A stretch of DNA of 64,000 nt from the NCBI GenBank assembly GCA_047629355.1, contig JBLHWU010000001.1:1-64000 (forward strand). Direction: 5' to 3'. The notes under the pieces are model-generated. The model saw nothing but the letters and a program-made list of their open reading frames with translations. It was not told the origin of the DNA and made no database searches. Shown in pieces: positions 18,013 to 25,403 of this stretch. This stretch comes from CAYUNA01 sp047629355 (GTDB lineage: Bacteria > Bacteroidota > Bacteroidia > Chitinophagales > Saprospiraceae). Every line of letters starts with the position of its first letter. Position 1 is the first letter of the stretch. The translations under genes and the position numbers were made by a program.

Positions 18013-18132
18013 CGGTCATTAAAATTACCCAACTTAAATTTTTATAATTTGGTTGATTCTTGTCTATTTAAAAAAAAGCAGACAAAAACCAACTGTAAAT
18101 ATCTAAATTCTTATCAAAGAGACAAACACACG

Positions 18133-18918
18133 ATGGATTTAAATTTAACAAATAAAAACGCACTCGTCTGTGGGAGTAGCAAAGGCATCGGAAAAGCAGT
18201 TGCGATTGAACTCGCGACTCTTGGCGCAAATATAACGCTCGTGGCGCGAAGTGGCGACATTCTCGCGGAAGTAAAAAAGGAATTGCCAAAAGTTCCAGGG
18301 CAAAAGCACAATTTTATGGTCGCAGATTTCACAGACCCTGCTGACTTGAAGAAAAAAGTACACAATTTGACAAATATGAAACCGATTCATATTTTGATAA
18401 ACAATACGGGCGGGCCTCCTGGCGGCTTGATTACAGACGCAGGTTCTACTGAATTTCTCCAAGCCTATAACAATCATTTGATTTGTAATCATCTATTGGT
18501 TCAGTGCGTTTTGAAAGGCATGAAACAAGAGAATTATGGACGAATTATCAACATTATTTCTACTTCTGTAAAAGCACCTATTCCAGGCTTGGGCGTTTCC
18601 AATACTACTCGTGGCGCAGTGGCAAGTTGGGCAAAAACGTTGGCAAATGAACTCGCGCCAAGTGGGATTACTGTCAATAATGTACTTCCTGGTTCAACAA
18701 AAACAGGGCGGCTTGAATCTATCATTCGCGAACGTGCCGAGAAAGCAGATATTCCATTTATTACGGAGACGAAGAAGTGGATTGATGCGATTCCAATGGC
18801 TCGATTTGCGACACCTGCGGAGATTGCGAATGTGGTTGCGTTTTTAGCGAGTCCTGCCGCGAGCTATGTGACGGGTGTGAGTATGCCTGTGGACGGAGGG
18901 AGAACTAAGAGTATTTAA
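18133..18918 (+). CDS. Short-chain dehydrogenase/reductase with altered active site
   Basis: The 261-residue protein (start MDLNLTNKNALVCGSS; the upstream frame is leader) is an SDR of the FabG-like type. The cofactor motif is GSSKGIGKA and the structural motif is LINNTGGP, with GITVNNVLPGS and VTGVSMPVDGGRT at the C-terminus. The usual YxxxK catalytic pair is not present: the aligned segment reads VSNTTRGAVASWAKTLANEL, with Asn for Tyr and Arg for Lys, while the Ser in IISTSV is kept. A divergent FabG-like SDR subgroup without the full tetrad is known, so this is probably a property of the family and not a defect. The reaction cannot be assigned. Confidence 0.82.
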   Translation: MDLNLTNKNALVCGSSKGIGKAVAIELATLGANITLVARSGDILAEVKKELPKVPGQKHNFMVADFTDPADLKKKVHNLTNMKPIHILINNTGGPPGGLITDAGSTEFLQAYNNHLICNHLLVQCVLKGMKQENYGRIINIISTSVKAPIPGLGVSNTTRGAVASWAKTLANELAPSGITVNNVLPGSTKTGRLESIIRERAEKADIPFITETKKWIDAIPMARFATPAEIANVVAFLASPAASYVTGVSMPVDGGRTKSI

Positions 18919-19091
18919 AATTGCCGAATTGCCGACATTTTTTAAATATATGTTTATTTTTTTGAATATATCTTACTTCTAATGAACTAAATCAGCTGTA
19001 AAAAGCATTATATTAAAAGTATCTTTACTATACCTTTTGAAATTATAATTTAACTGAACTGGTTTTTGTTAGCAAACTGATGATGTTACAT

Positions 19092-19165
19092 GTAGGGGCG
19101 CGCCCTTATGGTCGCCCAACATTCTGATTACCAATATGTTGGGCGACCACAAGAGTACGCCCCTA
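19092..19165. repeat. Palindromic repeat (GTAGGGGCGCGCCC type)
   Basis: The left arm 19092-19122 (GTAGGGGCGCGCCCTTATGG and onward) pairs with 19135-19165 in a 31-base imperfect hairpin with a 12-base loop. Both arms are GC-rich against an AT-rich background, which suggests a dispersed mobile palindrome. The remainder of 18919-19328 holds nothing clear. Confidence 0.75.
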
Positions 19166-19328
19166 CGTTAAGAACCGTTTATTCCAAATAATATTTCAAA
19201 ATGTCTGTTCTACTAAAGTCAAAGTAGAAATGTCCTTCTTATTCAAGCCTAAATTCCTACAAAACGCTATTTTCTTAGCAACTAATTCAACAAAAAACTG
19301 ATTTTCGAATCTCAGAATATACGATTTT

Positions 19329-20132
19329 ATGAAACATTTTTTACAATTATTATCCTTGGCAACCTTACTTTTAGCAATGCCTGTTTTTGCCAATTCACCC
19401 ACCTCTAACTTTTGGGAAGACAATTTGGCAACTGCCCAAAATCGAGCAAAAATAGAGCAGCAATCCTACTTGATTGTTTTTGAATCGCCGGATTGCCCAC
19501 CTTGTCAATGGATGGACAATCAGACGTTTGCCAATGCACAAGTGGCTGGATTTATGGAGCAAAATTTAATTGCGGTAAAAGTTAATATCCTCAGTGACCA
19601 AGGAAAAATATTGATTAAAAAACACCGCTTGACGCAACTCCCGACATTGATTATTTTTGATAAAAATGATGTAGAAAAAGGACGATTGGACGAACCCGTT
19701 AATGCAAAAGGAATGCTTGATTTTGTAAGACAATATGGCATTAATATTGGAGCGACAAAACCTCCTAAAACCGCTGCTAACCCCAGCAATTATCAAGCAG
19801 AAACAGTCGCTGCCTTAGTGCCGCAAGAATCACCCGTTTCACCTATTTCTCCTAATATTGAAGCACCTTTGAAAAGAATAAATTCACCCTCACCAGGCGG
19901 AACTTTCAGTATTCAGATTGGCGCATTTAGTTCGAAAAAATCAGCTTATGAGGTGATGGGCAGATTGAATGATATCTACTCCACTCCTGCGACGATTTAT
20001 CCTGGTTTTACCAATGGGAAAAACTGGTATAAAGTCTCTATTGGCGTTTTTCACGGTAGAGCCGAAGCCAACGATTTTAAATTAAAAATGCGGGGAGAAG
20101 GGTTCATTGATGCCTTTGTTAAAGTGTGGTAA
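19329..20132 (+). CDS. Exported thioredoxin-fold protein fused to a SPOR domain
   Basis: The 267-residue protein has a signal peptide (MKHFLQLLSLATLLLAMPVFA) and a thioredoxin-like domain (about 28-140) with the redox site DCPPC (Cys56, Cys59) and a cis-proline segment LTQLPTLIIF. A Pro/Ser-rich linker leads to a C-terminal SPOR domain (191-267) starting FSIQIGAFSSKKSAYEVMGRL. SPOR domains bind peptidoglycan stripped of stem peptides, often at the division septum. I infer a periplasmic thiol-redox protein delivered to septal or remodelled wall. The gene is followed after 71 bases by the MutS-like gene. Confidence 0.85.
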   Translation: MKHFLQLLSLATLLLAMPVFANSPTSNFWEDNLATAQNRAKIEQQSYLIVFESPDCPPCQWMDNQTFANAQVAGFMEQNLIAVKVNILSDQGKILIKKHRLTQLPTLIIFDKNDVEKGRLDEPVNAKGMLDFVRQYGINIGATKPPKTAANPSNYQAETVAALVPQESPVSPISPNIEAPLKRINSPSPGGTFSIQIGAFSSKKSAYEVMGRLNDIYSTPATIYPGFTNGKNWYKVSIGVFHGRAEANDFKLKMRGEGFIDAFVKVW

Positions 20133-20190
20133 TTCTCTTTATATGTTCCAAAATAAAAACTATTTGCCTTTTCCCTAAAAACAAATTTAC

Positions 20191-20198
20191 TACTTTTG
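20191..20198 (+). promoter_or_regulatory. -7 element adjacent to the MutS-like start codon
   Basis: TACTTTTG, an exact TAnnTTTG, ends only five bases before the chosen ATG at 20204, so the transcript would be nearly leaderless. An upstream TTTG exists at 20163-20166 but 24 bases away, longer than the usual 19-21. Confidence 0.5.
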
Positions 20199-20203
20199 CG
20201 CCC

Positions 20204-22018
20204 ATGAATTCACATCAACAACGCTATCAACAACGTGCCAATGATTTTGCTAAAACAGCAGAAAATTTACAGGCTAAATTTCAAAAATTTTCGCTGGTGC
20301 GACTCCTCGTTTTTACGATTGGAGTGGGCATCTCCGCATTTATAGGCGCTAAATTTGGAGTTGTATTTGGTTTTATAGTCGCTATTTTGGCACTCTTAGG
20401 CTTTGCGCAATTTGTATTTTGGCATTTGAGAATTCAACAAAATCAACGGCATCAAGCAGCATTGTCGCAGATTAATGAAAATGAATTGGCTTATTTGAAT
20501 AAAGATTACGTCCAATTTGCCAACGGTGAAGCGTATCTCGATGCTGCACATCCTTATACGGTTGATTTAGATATTTTTGGCGATTATTCATTTTTTCAAT
20601 ACACAAGTCGGGCGTCAACGATTATTGGTCAAAACCGGTATGCGGATTATTTACAAAAAAATACGATGCCAACCGAAATTTTAAATCGGCAGGAAGCAAC
20701 GACCGAATTGCGCGAAAAAATGGAGTGGCGACAAAATTTGCAGGCACATGGCTTAGCGACGGAGGATGATTTGGAGCATTTAAAATTATTGGAAACTTGG
20801 TTGAAAGACGAGCCGTTTGTTTTGCCAAATAAAGGCTATCAATTGGCAATTTGGTTGGTACCCATTTGGTTTATTTTATCAATTTTAATTGCCATTTTTT
20901 ACTTGCCAAACATGGGCGCATTGCTCCTTTTATTGCCTCAAGTCTGGATTATAAAAAAGACGATAGAGCAAGTTAATAAGGTGCATTTGCAAACGACTTA
21001 CGCCGAAAAAACGTTGGCGCATTATGCTCGTTTGATTGCACATATTGAAAAAGAGAAATTTCAGAGTAAAAAATTAGCGCAATTACAAGAAGCGTTTTTT
21101 GGTGAAAACATTTCAAGTAATCACTCCAAAAATAAAAATGCTTCAGCGTATATTCATCAATTGTCAGCTATTATTAGTCAGTTGAATGTGCGATACAATC
21201 CATTTTCTATTGTGCTGAATCTCAGCATGATGTGGGATTTGAAGTACGTTTTAAGATTAGAAAAATGGAAGCAAAATTTAAAAAAAAATCTGCCACAATG
21301 GTTTGAATCATTGGCAGAATTCGAGGCAATTCTATCCTTATCAACGTTACATTACAATCATCCAGATTGGATTTTTCCAACGATTAATGAAAACGCCGTT
21401 TTTAAAGGGATAGGAATTGGGCATCCTTTAATTGAAAAAGAAAAACGCATTTGCAATACCATAGAAATCCCTACCAAAGGACACATCAAGCTCATTACTG
21501 GCTCAAATATGGCGGGTAAAAGCACCTTTTTGCGTACCGTCGGACTCAATATAGTATTGGCAATGAGCGGCGCACCGGTCTGCGCACAACGACTCGAATT
21601 GCCGATGCTCCAAGTCTATACGAGCATGCGTACACAAGATGCACTGCACGAAAGCACTTCGTCTTTCTATGCTGAATTGAAACGCTTAAAATTCATCATC
21701 GAAGCGGTCGAAAATGGCGACAATATTCTATTTCTTCTTGACGAAATTTTGAAAGGTACGAACTCCAAAGACCGACATACTGGCTCCAAAGCCCTCATTC
21801 AACAATTGATTGACAGCAAAGGTTCTGGCATCATCGCGACGCATGATTTGGAATTAGGTGGACTCGAAGCGACTTCCGATGACTCTGTTGAAAATTTAAG
21901 AATTGAAGTTGAAATTAAGGATGGAAAGCTATTTTTTGATTATAAATTAAAAAAAGGCGTGAGTGAAAGTTTCAATGCGACGTTGTTGATGAAACAAATG
22001 GGTATTAAAATTAAGTAG
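20204..22018 (+). CDS. Membrane-anchored MutS-like ATPase
   Basis: The start at 20204 (MNSHQQRYQQRANDFAK) gives a 604-residue protein. Two pairs of hydrophobic segments lie near 35-75 and 215-250. A MutS lever/clamp-like helical region follows, then the MutS ATPase domain with Walker A TGSNMAGKSTFLRTVG (about 432-447), FYAELKRLKFII, Walker B FLLDEILKGTNSKDRHTG (about 509-526) and the switch IIATHDLEL. It lacks the MutS mismatch-recognition domain and the MutS2 Smr nuclease. Known Bacteroidota genomes contain such MutS-domain membrane proteins, usually annotated only as mismatch-repair MutS; a role in repair is unproven. Confidence 0.85.
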   Translation: MNSHQQRYQQRANDFAKTAENLQAKFQKFSLVRLLVFTIGVGISAFIGAKFGVVFGFIVAILALLGFAQFVFWHLRIQQNQRHQAALSQINENELAYLNKDYVQFANGEAYLDAAHPYTVDLDIFGDYSFFQYTSRASTIIGQNRYADYLQKNTMPTEILNRQEATTELREKMEWRQNLQAHGLATEDDLEHLKLLETWLKDEPFVLPNKGYQLAIWLVPIWFILSILIAIFYLPNMGALLLLLPQVWIIKKTIEQVNKVHLQTTYAEKTLAHYARLIAHIEKEKFQSKKLAQLQEAFFGENISSNHSKNKNASAYIHQLSAIISQLNVRYNPFSIVLNLSMMWDLKYVLRLEKWKQNLKKNLPQWFESLAEFEAILSLSTLHYNHPDWIFPTINENAVFKGIGIGHPLIEKEKRICNTIEIPTKGHIKLITGSNMAGKSTFLRTVGLNIVLAMSGAPVCAQRLELPMLQVYTSMRTQDALHESTSSFYAELKRLKFIIEAVENGDNILFLLDEILKGTNSKDRHTGSKALIQQLIDSKGSGIIATHDLELGGLEATSDDSVENLRIEVEIKDGKLFFDYKLKKGVSESFNATLLMKQMGIKIK

Positions 22019-22056
22019 TCAAATACCCGGGTTACGCGTTCAATTTGGATTTACGA

Positions 22057-22090
22057 CAATAGACTTGTTACCCTTTAAAAAGGTAACAAT
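22057..22090. repeat. Short hairpin with CAATAGACTTGTTACC end
   Basis: TTGTTACC and GGTAACAA pair around a 9-base AT loop. The flank CAATAGACTTGTTACCC also occurs at 22888 and, in related form, as an end of the element at 52874-53044. Confidence 0.65.
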
Positions 22091-22094
22091 TCTA

Positions 22095-22255
22095 AGGAAT
22101 GCGAAATAAATAAAGTTAGATTCTTGAGAGATCGATTTTGTTCTCCCTTTTTGCTTTAAAAGTGCGATTTATGTTGATATAATGAGCATTTTTAAAGTAA
22201 AAAATAAGGGCAAAATATCCGCTCAAGAGCCTGAGTTTATTTATTTCGCATTCCT
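22095..22255. repeat. MITE-like element, family A, copy 1
   Basis: This 161-base non-coding element has terminal inverted repeats of about 22 bases: AGGAATGCGAAATAAATAA on the left, and the complement of TTATTTATTTCGCATTCCT on the right. A second full copy lies at 28037-28198 and matches over its whole length, roughly 85% by eye. There is no coding capacity. Confidence 0.85.
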
Positions 22256-22349
22256 AAGGATGATTCTTTGAAAGAAAAAGATTTTTAATGGTTTGGAACT
22301 CAACGCGCAACTCGTAACTGGCAACACGAAACCCATATAAAAAGAGAAA

Positions 22350-22374
22350 ACCCTTGTTCTGGGAGAACAAGGGT
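22350..22374. terminator. Hairpin, possible terminator
   Basis: ACCCTTGTTCT and AGAACAAGGGT pair perfectly around three bases. It lacks a clear T run and lies 330 bases after the MutS-like gene, so its role as a terminator is uncertain. Confidence 0.4.
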
Positions 22375-22659
22375 CTCTAACCCAAACAAATAAACACAAA
22401 AACTACTTTTTAAGATTCTAATGCAAGTATAAGGTTTTTTTGAATTAAGGACAATTTTTCCACATCAACAACCGCTAATTTTGTGACATCTATTTCTATA
22501 TATTCTATGTCAAATCTCAATAAACAATAATTTTATAACTAAAAATAGTGACATAAAAAAAACACTTTTCTGTAAAAAAAAGTCACGTTTTCCCTTTTAT
22601 TTATTTTTATTTTAAATTTAACAATATGAAGTATTTTTTTATTTAAAATAACACTTATT

Positions 22660-22817
22660 AACTATTCAAGTTAATAGTGTCGGATAGCATTTGGATGAGT
22701 TTTGAATTTGTACAAGGCAAAAAACGCAGACATAGCCTTTGCTATGGCGAGTATTTTTAACGAAGTACAAATTTAAAAATCGCCAAATCATCCGACAGGA
22801 TTAACTTGAATAACTAC
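22660..22817. repeat. MITE-like element, family D
   Basis: About 158 bases with terminal inverted repeats: AACTATTCAAGTTAATAGTG on the left, and AGTTATTCAAGTTAATCCTG as the complement of the right end. Both continue inward through TGTCGGAT, and inner arms (TTTGTAC and GTACAAA) make the whole element almost one long palindrome. The end sequence resembles that of the GTAACTACTCAGGT elements at 45323 and 49129. Confidence 0.8.
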
Positions 22818-23045
22818 TTAGCCCCATTTCTGCCTTTTCTCACAATATTTTAACGGTATATAGTCTCTCTCTTTCCTTGTATTATTCCAATAGACTTGTT
22901 ACCCTTTAAAAATGCTTGCATGAAATTTAGATTTTTTTGCTAGTTTTCTGTAAAAAATCATTAAATAAGTACGTGACATTAAATAATCGACACTTTTGAC
23001 GCAGTTATTTTTTCTTTTAACAAAGCGCGCAAGGGAAGATGATTT

Positions 23046-23966
23046 TTAACGTTGTTTAACGCCCATAAACCATCCCAAAACACCAGGTAAAGCGAACCCT
23101 ACAGCATTCAACGTTCCATGCACCGCATACATCCAAGGAATTGATAAAAAGGAAATCGGTACATAATATCGCCAGCCATAACCCATTGCCAAGGTCATTC
23201 CTGCCATCAATGCCAAGCCCGATAAGGCCGATAACCATCGCATATTTTCTTTGATTTTAAATGCAAAAATCAAGTGTAAAAAACCAATACCAAATGCTGA
23301 ACTTGCCAAAATAGTTACGCAAGCTGTTTCAATGATTTCTGGCAGTAAAAAATGAGATGTTGTAATGCCAATTGCCACCAATGGGACACCGATAATGACG
23401 CCGATTCCAAATAATCTAGCCCATTTATTTTGGAATTCAGATAAAATTAAACCAGTCAATAATGCTAAAATAAATCCTGCATAATTAAAGTGCGCTGCTG
23501 TCAATAAAGTAATCGTTGCATCAAAGTCAAACGGTCGAAAATCCAAGCGGTCAGCAAAGGCCCAAGCTGCACCAACAGGTAAGAAAAGAGACGCTGCAAG
23601 TAGATTCAAATGAGCGATATCAAAAGACTTATTTTTGAGCCATTTTTGAAATCTCACCAACGCCATCCATACCGTCCAAAGTAGCCACGGCAAAGTTAAA
23701 ATAGCCGCTATTTCGCTTTTTTCTAAAACAAAAGCCATCATTAAAGTTAGTCCTGAAACCAAGCCAATTGTTACCTCTTTTCTTGAAAAACACAATAAAA
23801 AAGCAGCAAAAGTTAGTAAAAATGTCGGGACGACTAAAATTAAAATTTGTACATAGCCGATTTGAAAAGGGGAAACAGGCAATTTGAAAAACGCAAAGAA
23901 CAGCCAAGCGACGAAGCTGATGCTTACCAGAATTTCAGCTTCTTTTTTAGTGATAATATTAGACAT
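23046..23966 (-). CDS. YndJ-like polytopic membrane protein
   Basis: From the ATG at 23966 (MSNIITKKEAEILVSISF) the protein has 306 residues and about nine membrane segments with short loops. The pattern, including FDATITLLTAAHFNYAGFILALL and a C-terminal YAVHGTLNAVGFALPGVLGW, matches the YndJ family known from Bacillus, of unknown function. The start overlaps the end of the DUF1990 gene by 8 bases, indicating translational coupling, and the two families are expected partners. Confidence 0.75.
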   Translation of the reverse strand: MSNIITKKEAEILVSISFVAWLFFAFFKLPVSPFQIGYVQILILVVPTFLLTFAAFLLCFSRKEVTIGLVSGLTLMMAFVLEKSEIAAILTLPWLLWTVWMALVRFQKWLKNKSFDIAHLNLLAASLFLPVGAAWAFADRLDFRPFDFDATITLLTAAHFNYAGFILALLTGLILSEFQNKWARLFGIGVIIGVPLVAIGITTSHFLLPEIIETACVTILASSAFGIGFLHLIFAFKIKENMRWLSALSGLALMAGMTLAMGYGWRYYVPISFLSIPWMYAVHGTLNAVGFALPGVLGWFMGVKQR

Positions 23967-24543
23967 GAGCGGGTAAATTTTGGTTGGCAAGTGCGCGCAT
24001 TCGTTGCATAGATTGACGAACGAATTTTCGTTGATAGGCACGGGCAATTGGGTAGCCAATTTTTACCAGCCAAAAGCGAGGTTTAGAGAATGCTCGAATG
24101 TGGTAATAAATACTGCCATCTTTCTCTTTCTCTATCCAAAAACATTCCTCTCCGTACTCCACATGCCTTCGCAATGTTCCATACGCAAACCCAAATCGTT
24201 GGTTATCATCCAATGTATAAACGATGCGTGCAGCATTCATCCACCAAAGCCCAAATAATCGAAAGAAAACAGCGACGGTTTCGTCCATTTTGAGCGGTGT
24301 TTCATTCGGTAAAGTAGTTGTCCAATTTTGTGGAAACTGTTGCCAATTGAGTAGTGCATCTTTGGCATTTTTCCAGATGGCTTCCCCCTTACCAAGTAAA
24401 ATTTTATTGTGGTCATTATCATAGCCTTTGATGTATTCCGTTTTGGATGCGCCAACTTCCGGGTAGCTGTAAGGCAAGGGAATCTGTTCTTTTAGAAATT
24501 TATCGATTATTTTATCTTGAGGGAACGAAATGTAGGCTTGCAT
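23959..24543 (-). CDS. DUF1990 family protein
   Basis: The start at 24543 gives 194 residues beginning MQAYISFPQDKIIDKFL. Features fitting DUF1990 (UPF0548) are LPYSYPEVGASK near the N-terminus, LGKGEAIWKNAKDALLNWQQF, FGFAYGTLRRHVEYGEECFWIEK and a C-terminal KIGYPIARAYQRKFVRQSMQRM. The fold is related to START/SRPBCC-like lipid-binding proteins; the ligand is unknown. The stop overlaps the YndJ start, so the two proteins are probably made together and may act on membrane lipids, which is inference. Confidence 0.8.
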   Translation of the reverse strand: MQAYISFPQDKIIDKFLKEQIPLPYSYPEVGASKTEYIKGYDNDHNKILLGKGEAIWKNAKDALLNWQQFPQNWTTTLPNETPLKMDETVAVFFRLFGLWWMNAARIVYTLDDNQRFGFAYGTLRRHVEYGEECFWIEKEKDGSIYYHIRAFSKPRFWLVKIGYPIARAYQRKFVRQSMQRMRALANQNLPAHV

Positions 24544-24604
24544 AGGCTTTTTTTTGTTGAAACAAGTCCTATTTTCAATTGTTTCAATAAACAATGAAAA
24601 CTCA

Positions 24605-25372
24605 TTAAATCTGCTCAATTCCCTTTATTTCTAACCATCCAATTTCCCCGTTAGGCAACCGCACTTGATGCCATTCGCCGACTGCATCCGTCAACGCGAC
24701 TTTAGTCCCTTCATGCAAAGTATTCAAAGTCGTACTCGCTGCGTCTGGCCCACTTTTCAAATTAATTTTTTCAACTAAAATGATTGCTGAACCGCTATTT
24801 TTCTCCATCTGAACCCGACTATACGCCAACGAGAATGGTAAAAAACTTAACAACAAGGTAACCAATCCACCAATAAAGCCCAGTTTTTTATGCTTCCGTG
24901 ACTTACCCATCAACCAAATAATAAATCCTGCCGCACTTGCCCAAAGTAATAACAGACCAAAGATACTCCAACTGGTAGAAGAAGCCATTTGTCGCATATT
25001 TTGCCACCAAGAAGCCAGAAAAAATTGCGGTAAATTTTCAATTTCATCCACCCGATTCGCTTCCGCTAAAGAAAGGTTATAGACCACATCTTCATTACTT
25101 GGTTCTATTAATAATGCTCGTTCGTAGTGCACAATCGCCTTTCCTAATTCTTCATTTTTAAAATAAGTATTGGCTAAATTATAATGCAATTCAACGCTCT
25201 GTACTTCTGTTTTTAAGATATCTTCATAAACTTTAGTCGCAGCCGCATATTTCTTTTGCTTGTACAATTCATTGGCTTGGGCGAATAAATTATTCGCTTC
25301 GCTTTGTGCGAAAACAGTAATTTGCAATAAACAAAAAACGGCTAAAAAAATGGATTTAATCTTCATTTTCAC
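24605..25372 (-). CDS. BatE-like protein: TPR, membrane helices, SH3 domain
   Basis: The 255-residue protein has a signal peptide (IFLAVFCLLQITVFAQ), TPR units (ANELYKQKKYAAATKVYEDIL and LHYNLANTYFKNEELGKAIVHYERAL, about 30-100), two membrane segments (about 137-155 and 163-182) and a C-terminal bacterial SH3 domain (about 198-255, KINLKSGPDAASTTLNTLHEG). This is the BatE architecture of the Bacteroidota aerotolerance (Bat) operon. The other bat genes are not here, so the copy is orphaned or a paralogue. It lies 32 bases after the OstA-like gene on the same strand. Confidence 0.78.
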   Translation of the reverse strand: MKMKIKSIFLAVFCLLQITVFAQSEANNLFAQANELYKQKKYAAATKVYEDILKTEVQSVELHYNLANTYFKNEELGKAIVHYERALLIEPSNEDVVYNLSLAEANRVDEIENLPQFFLASWWQNMRQMASSTSWSIFGLLLLWASAAGFIIWLMGKSRKHKKLGFIGGLVTLLLSFLPFSLAYSRVQMEKNSGSAIILVEKINLKSGPDAASTTLNTLHEGTKVALTDAVGEWHQVRLPNGEIGWLEIKGIEQI

Positions 25373-25403
25373 AATACTATTTTAGAGCTTTTTTGAAATG
25401 ATT

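Larger units (their letters stand above)
22019..23045. other. Gene-free repeat island between MutS-like and YndJ genes
   Basis: More than 1 kb without a gene. From left to right it holds a CAATAGACTTGTTACC hairpin (22057-22090), a 161-base inverted-repeat element (22095-22255), a text-like run with AACTCGTAACTGGCAAC (22292-22335), a small hairpin (22350-22374), a 158-base inverted-repeat element (22660-22817) and a second CAATAGACTTGTTACC end (22888-22910). Confidence 0.75.

Noticed and set aside
18010..18132. Upstream extension of the SDR by 41 residues
   Set aside because: The leader is Lys/Asn rich, has no export signal, and lies across the -7 element region; family members start near MDLNLTNK.
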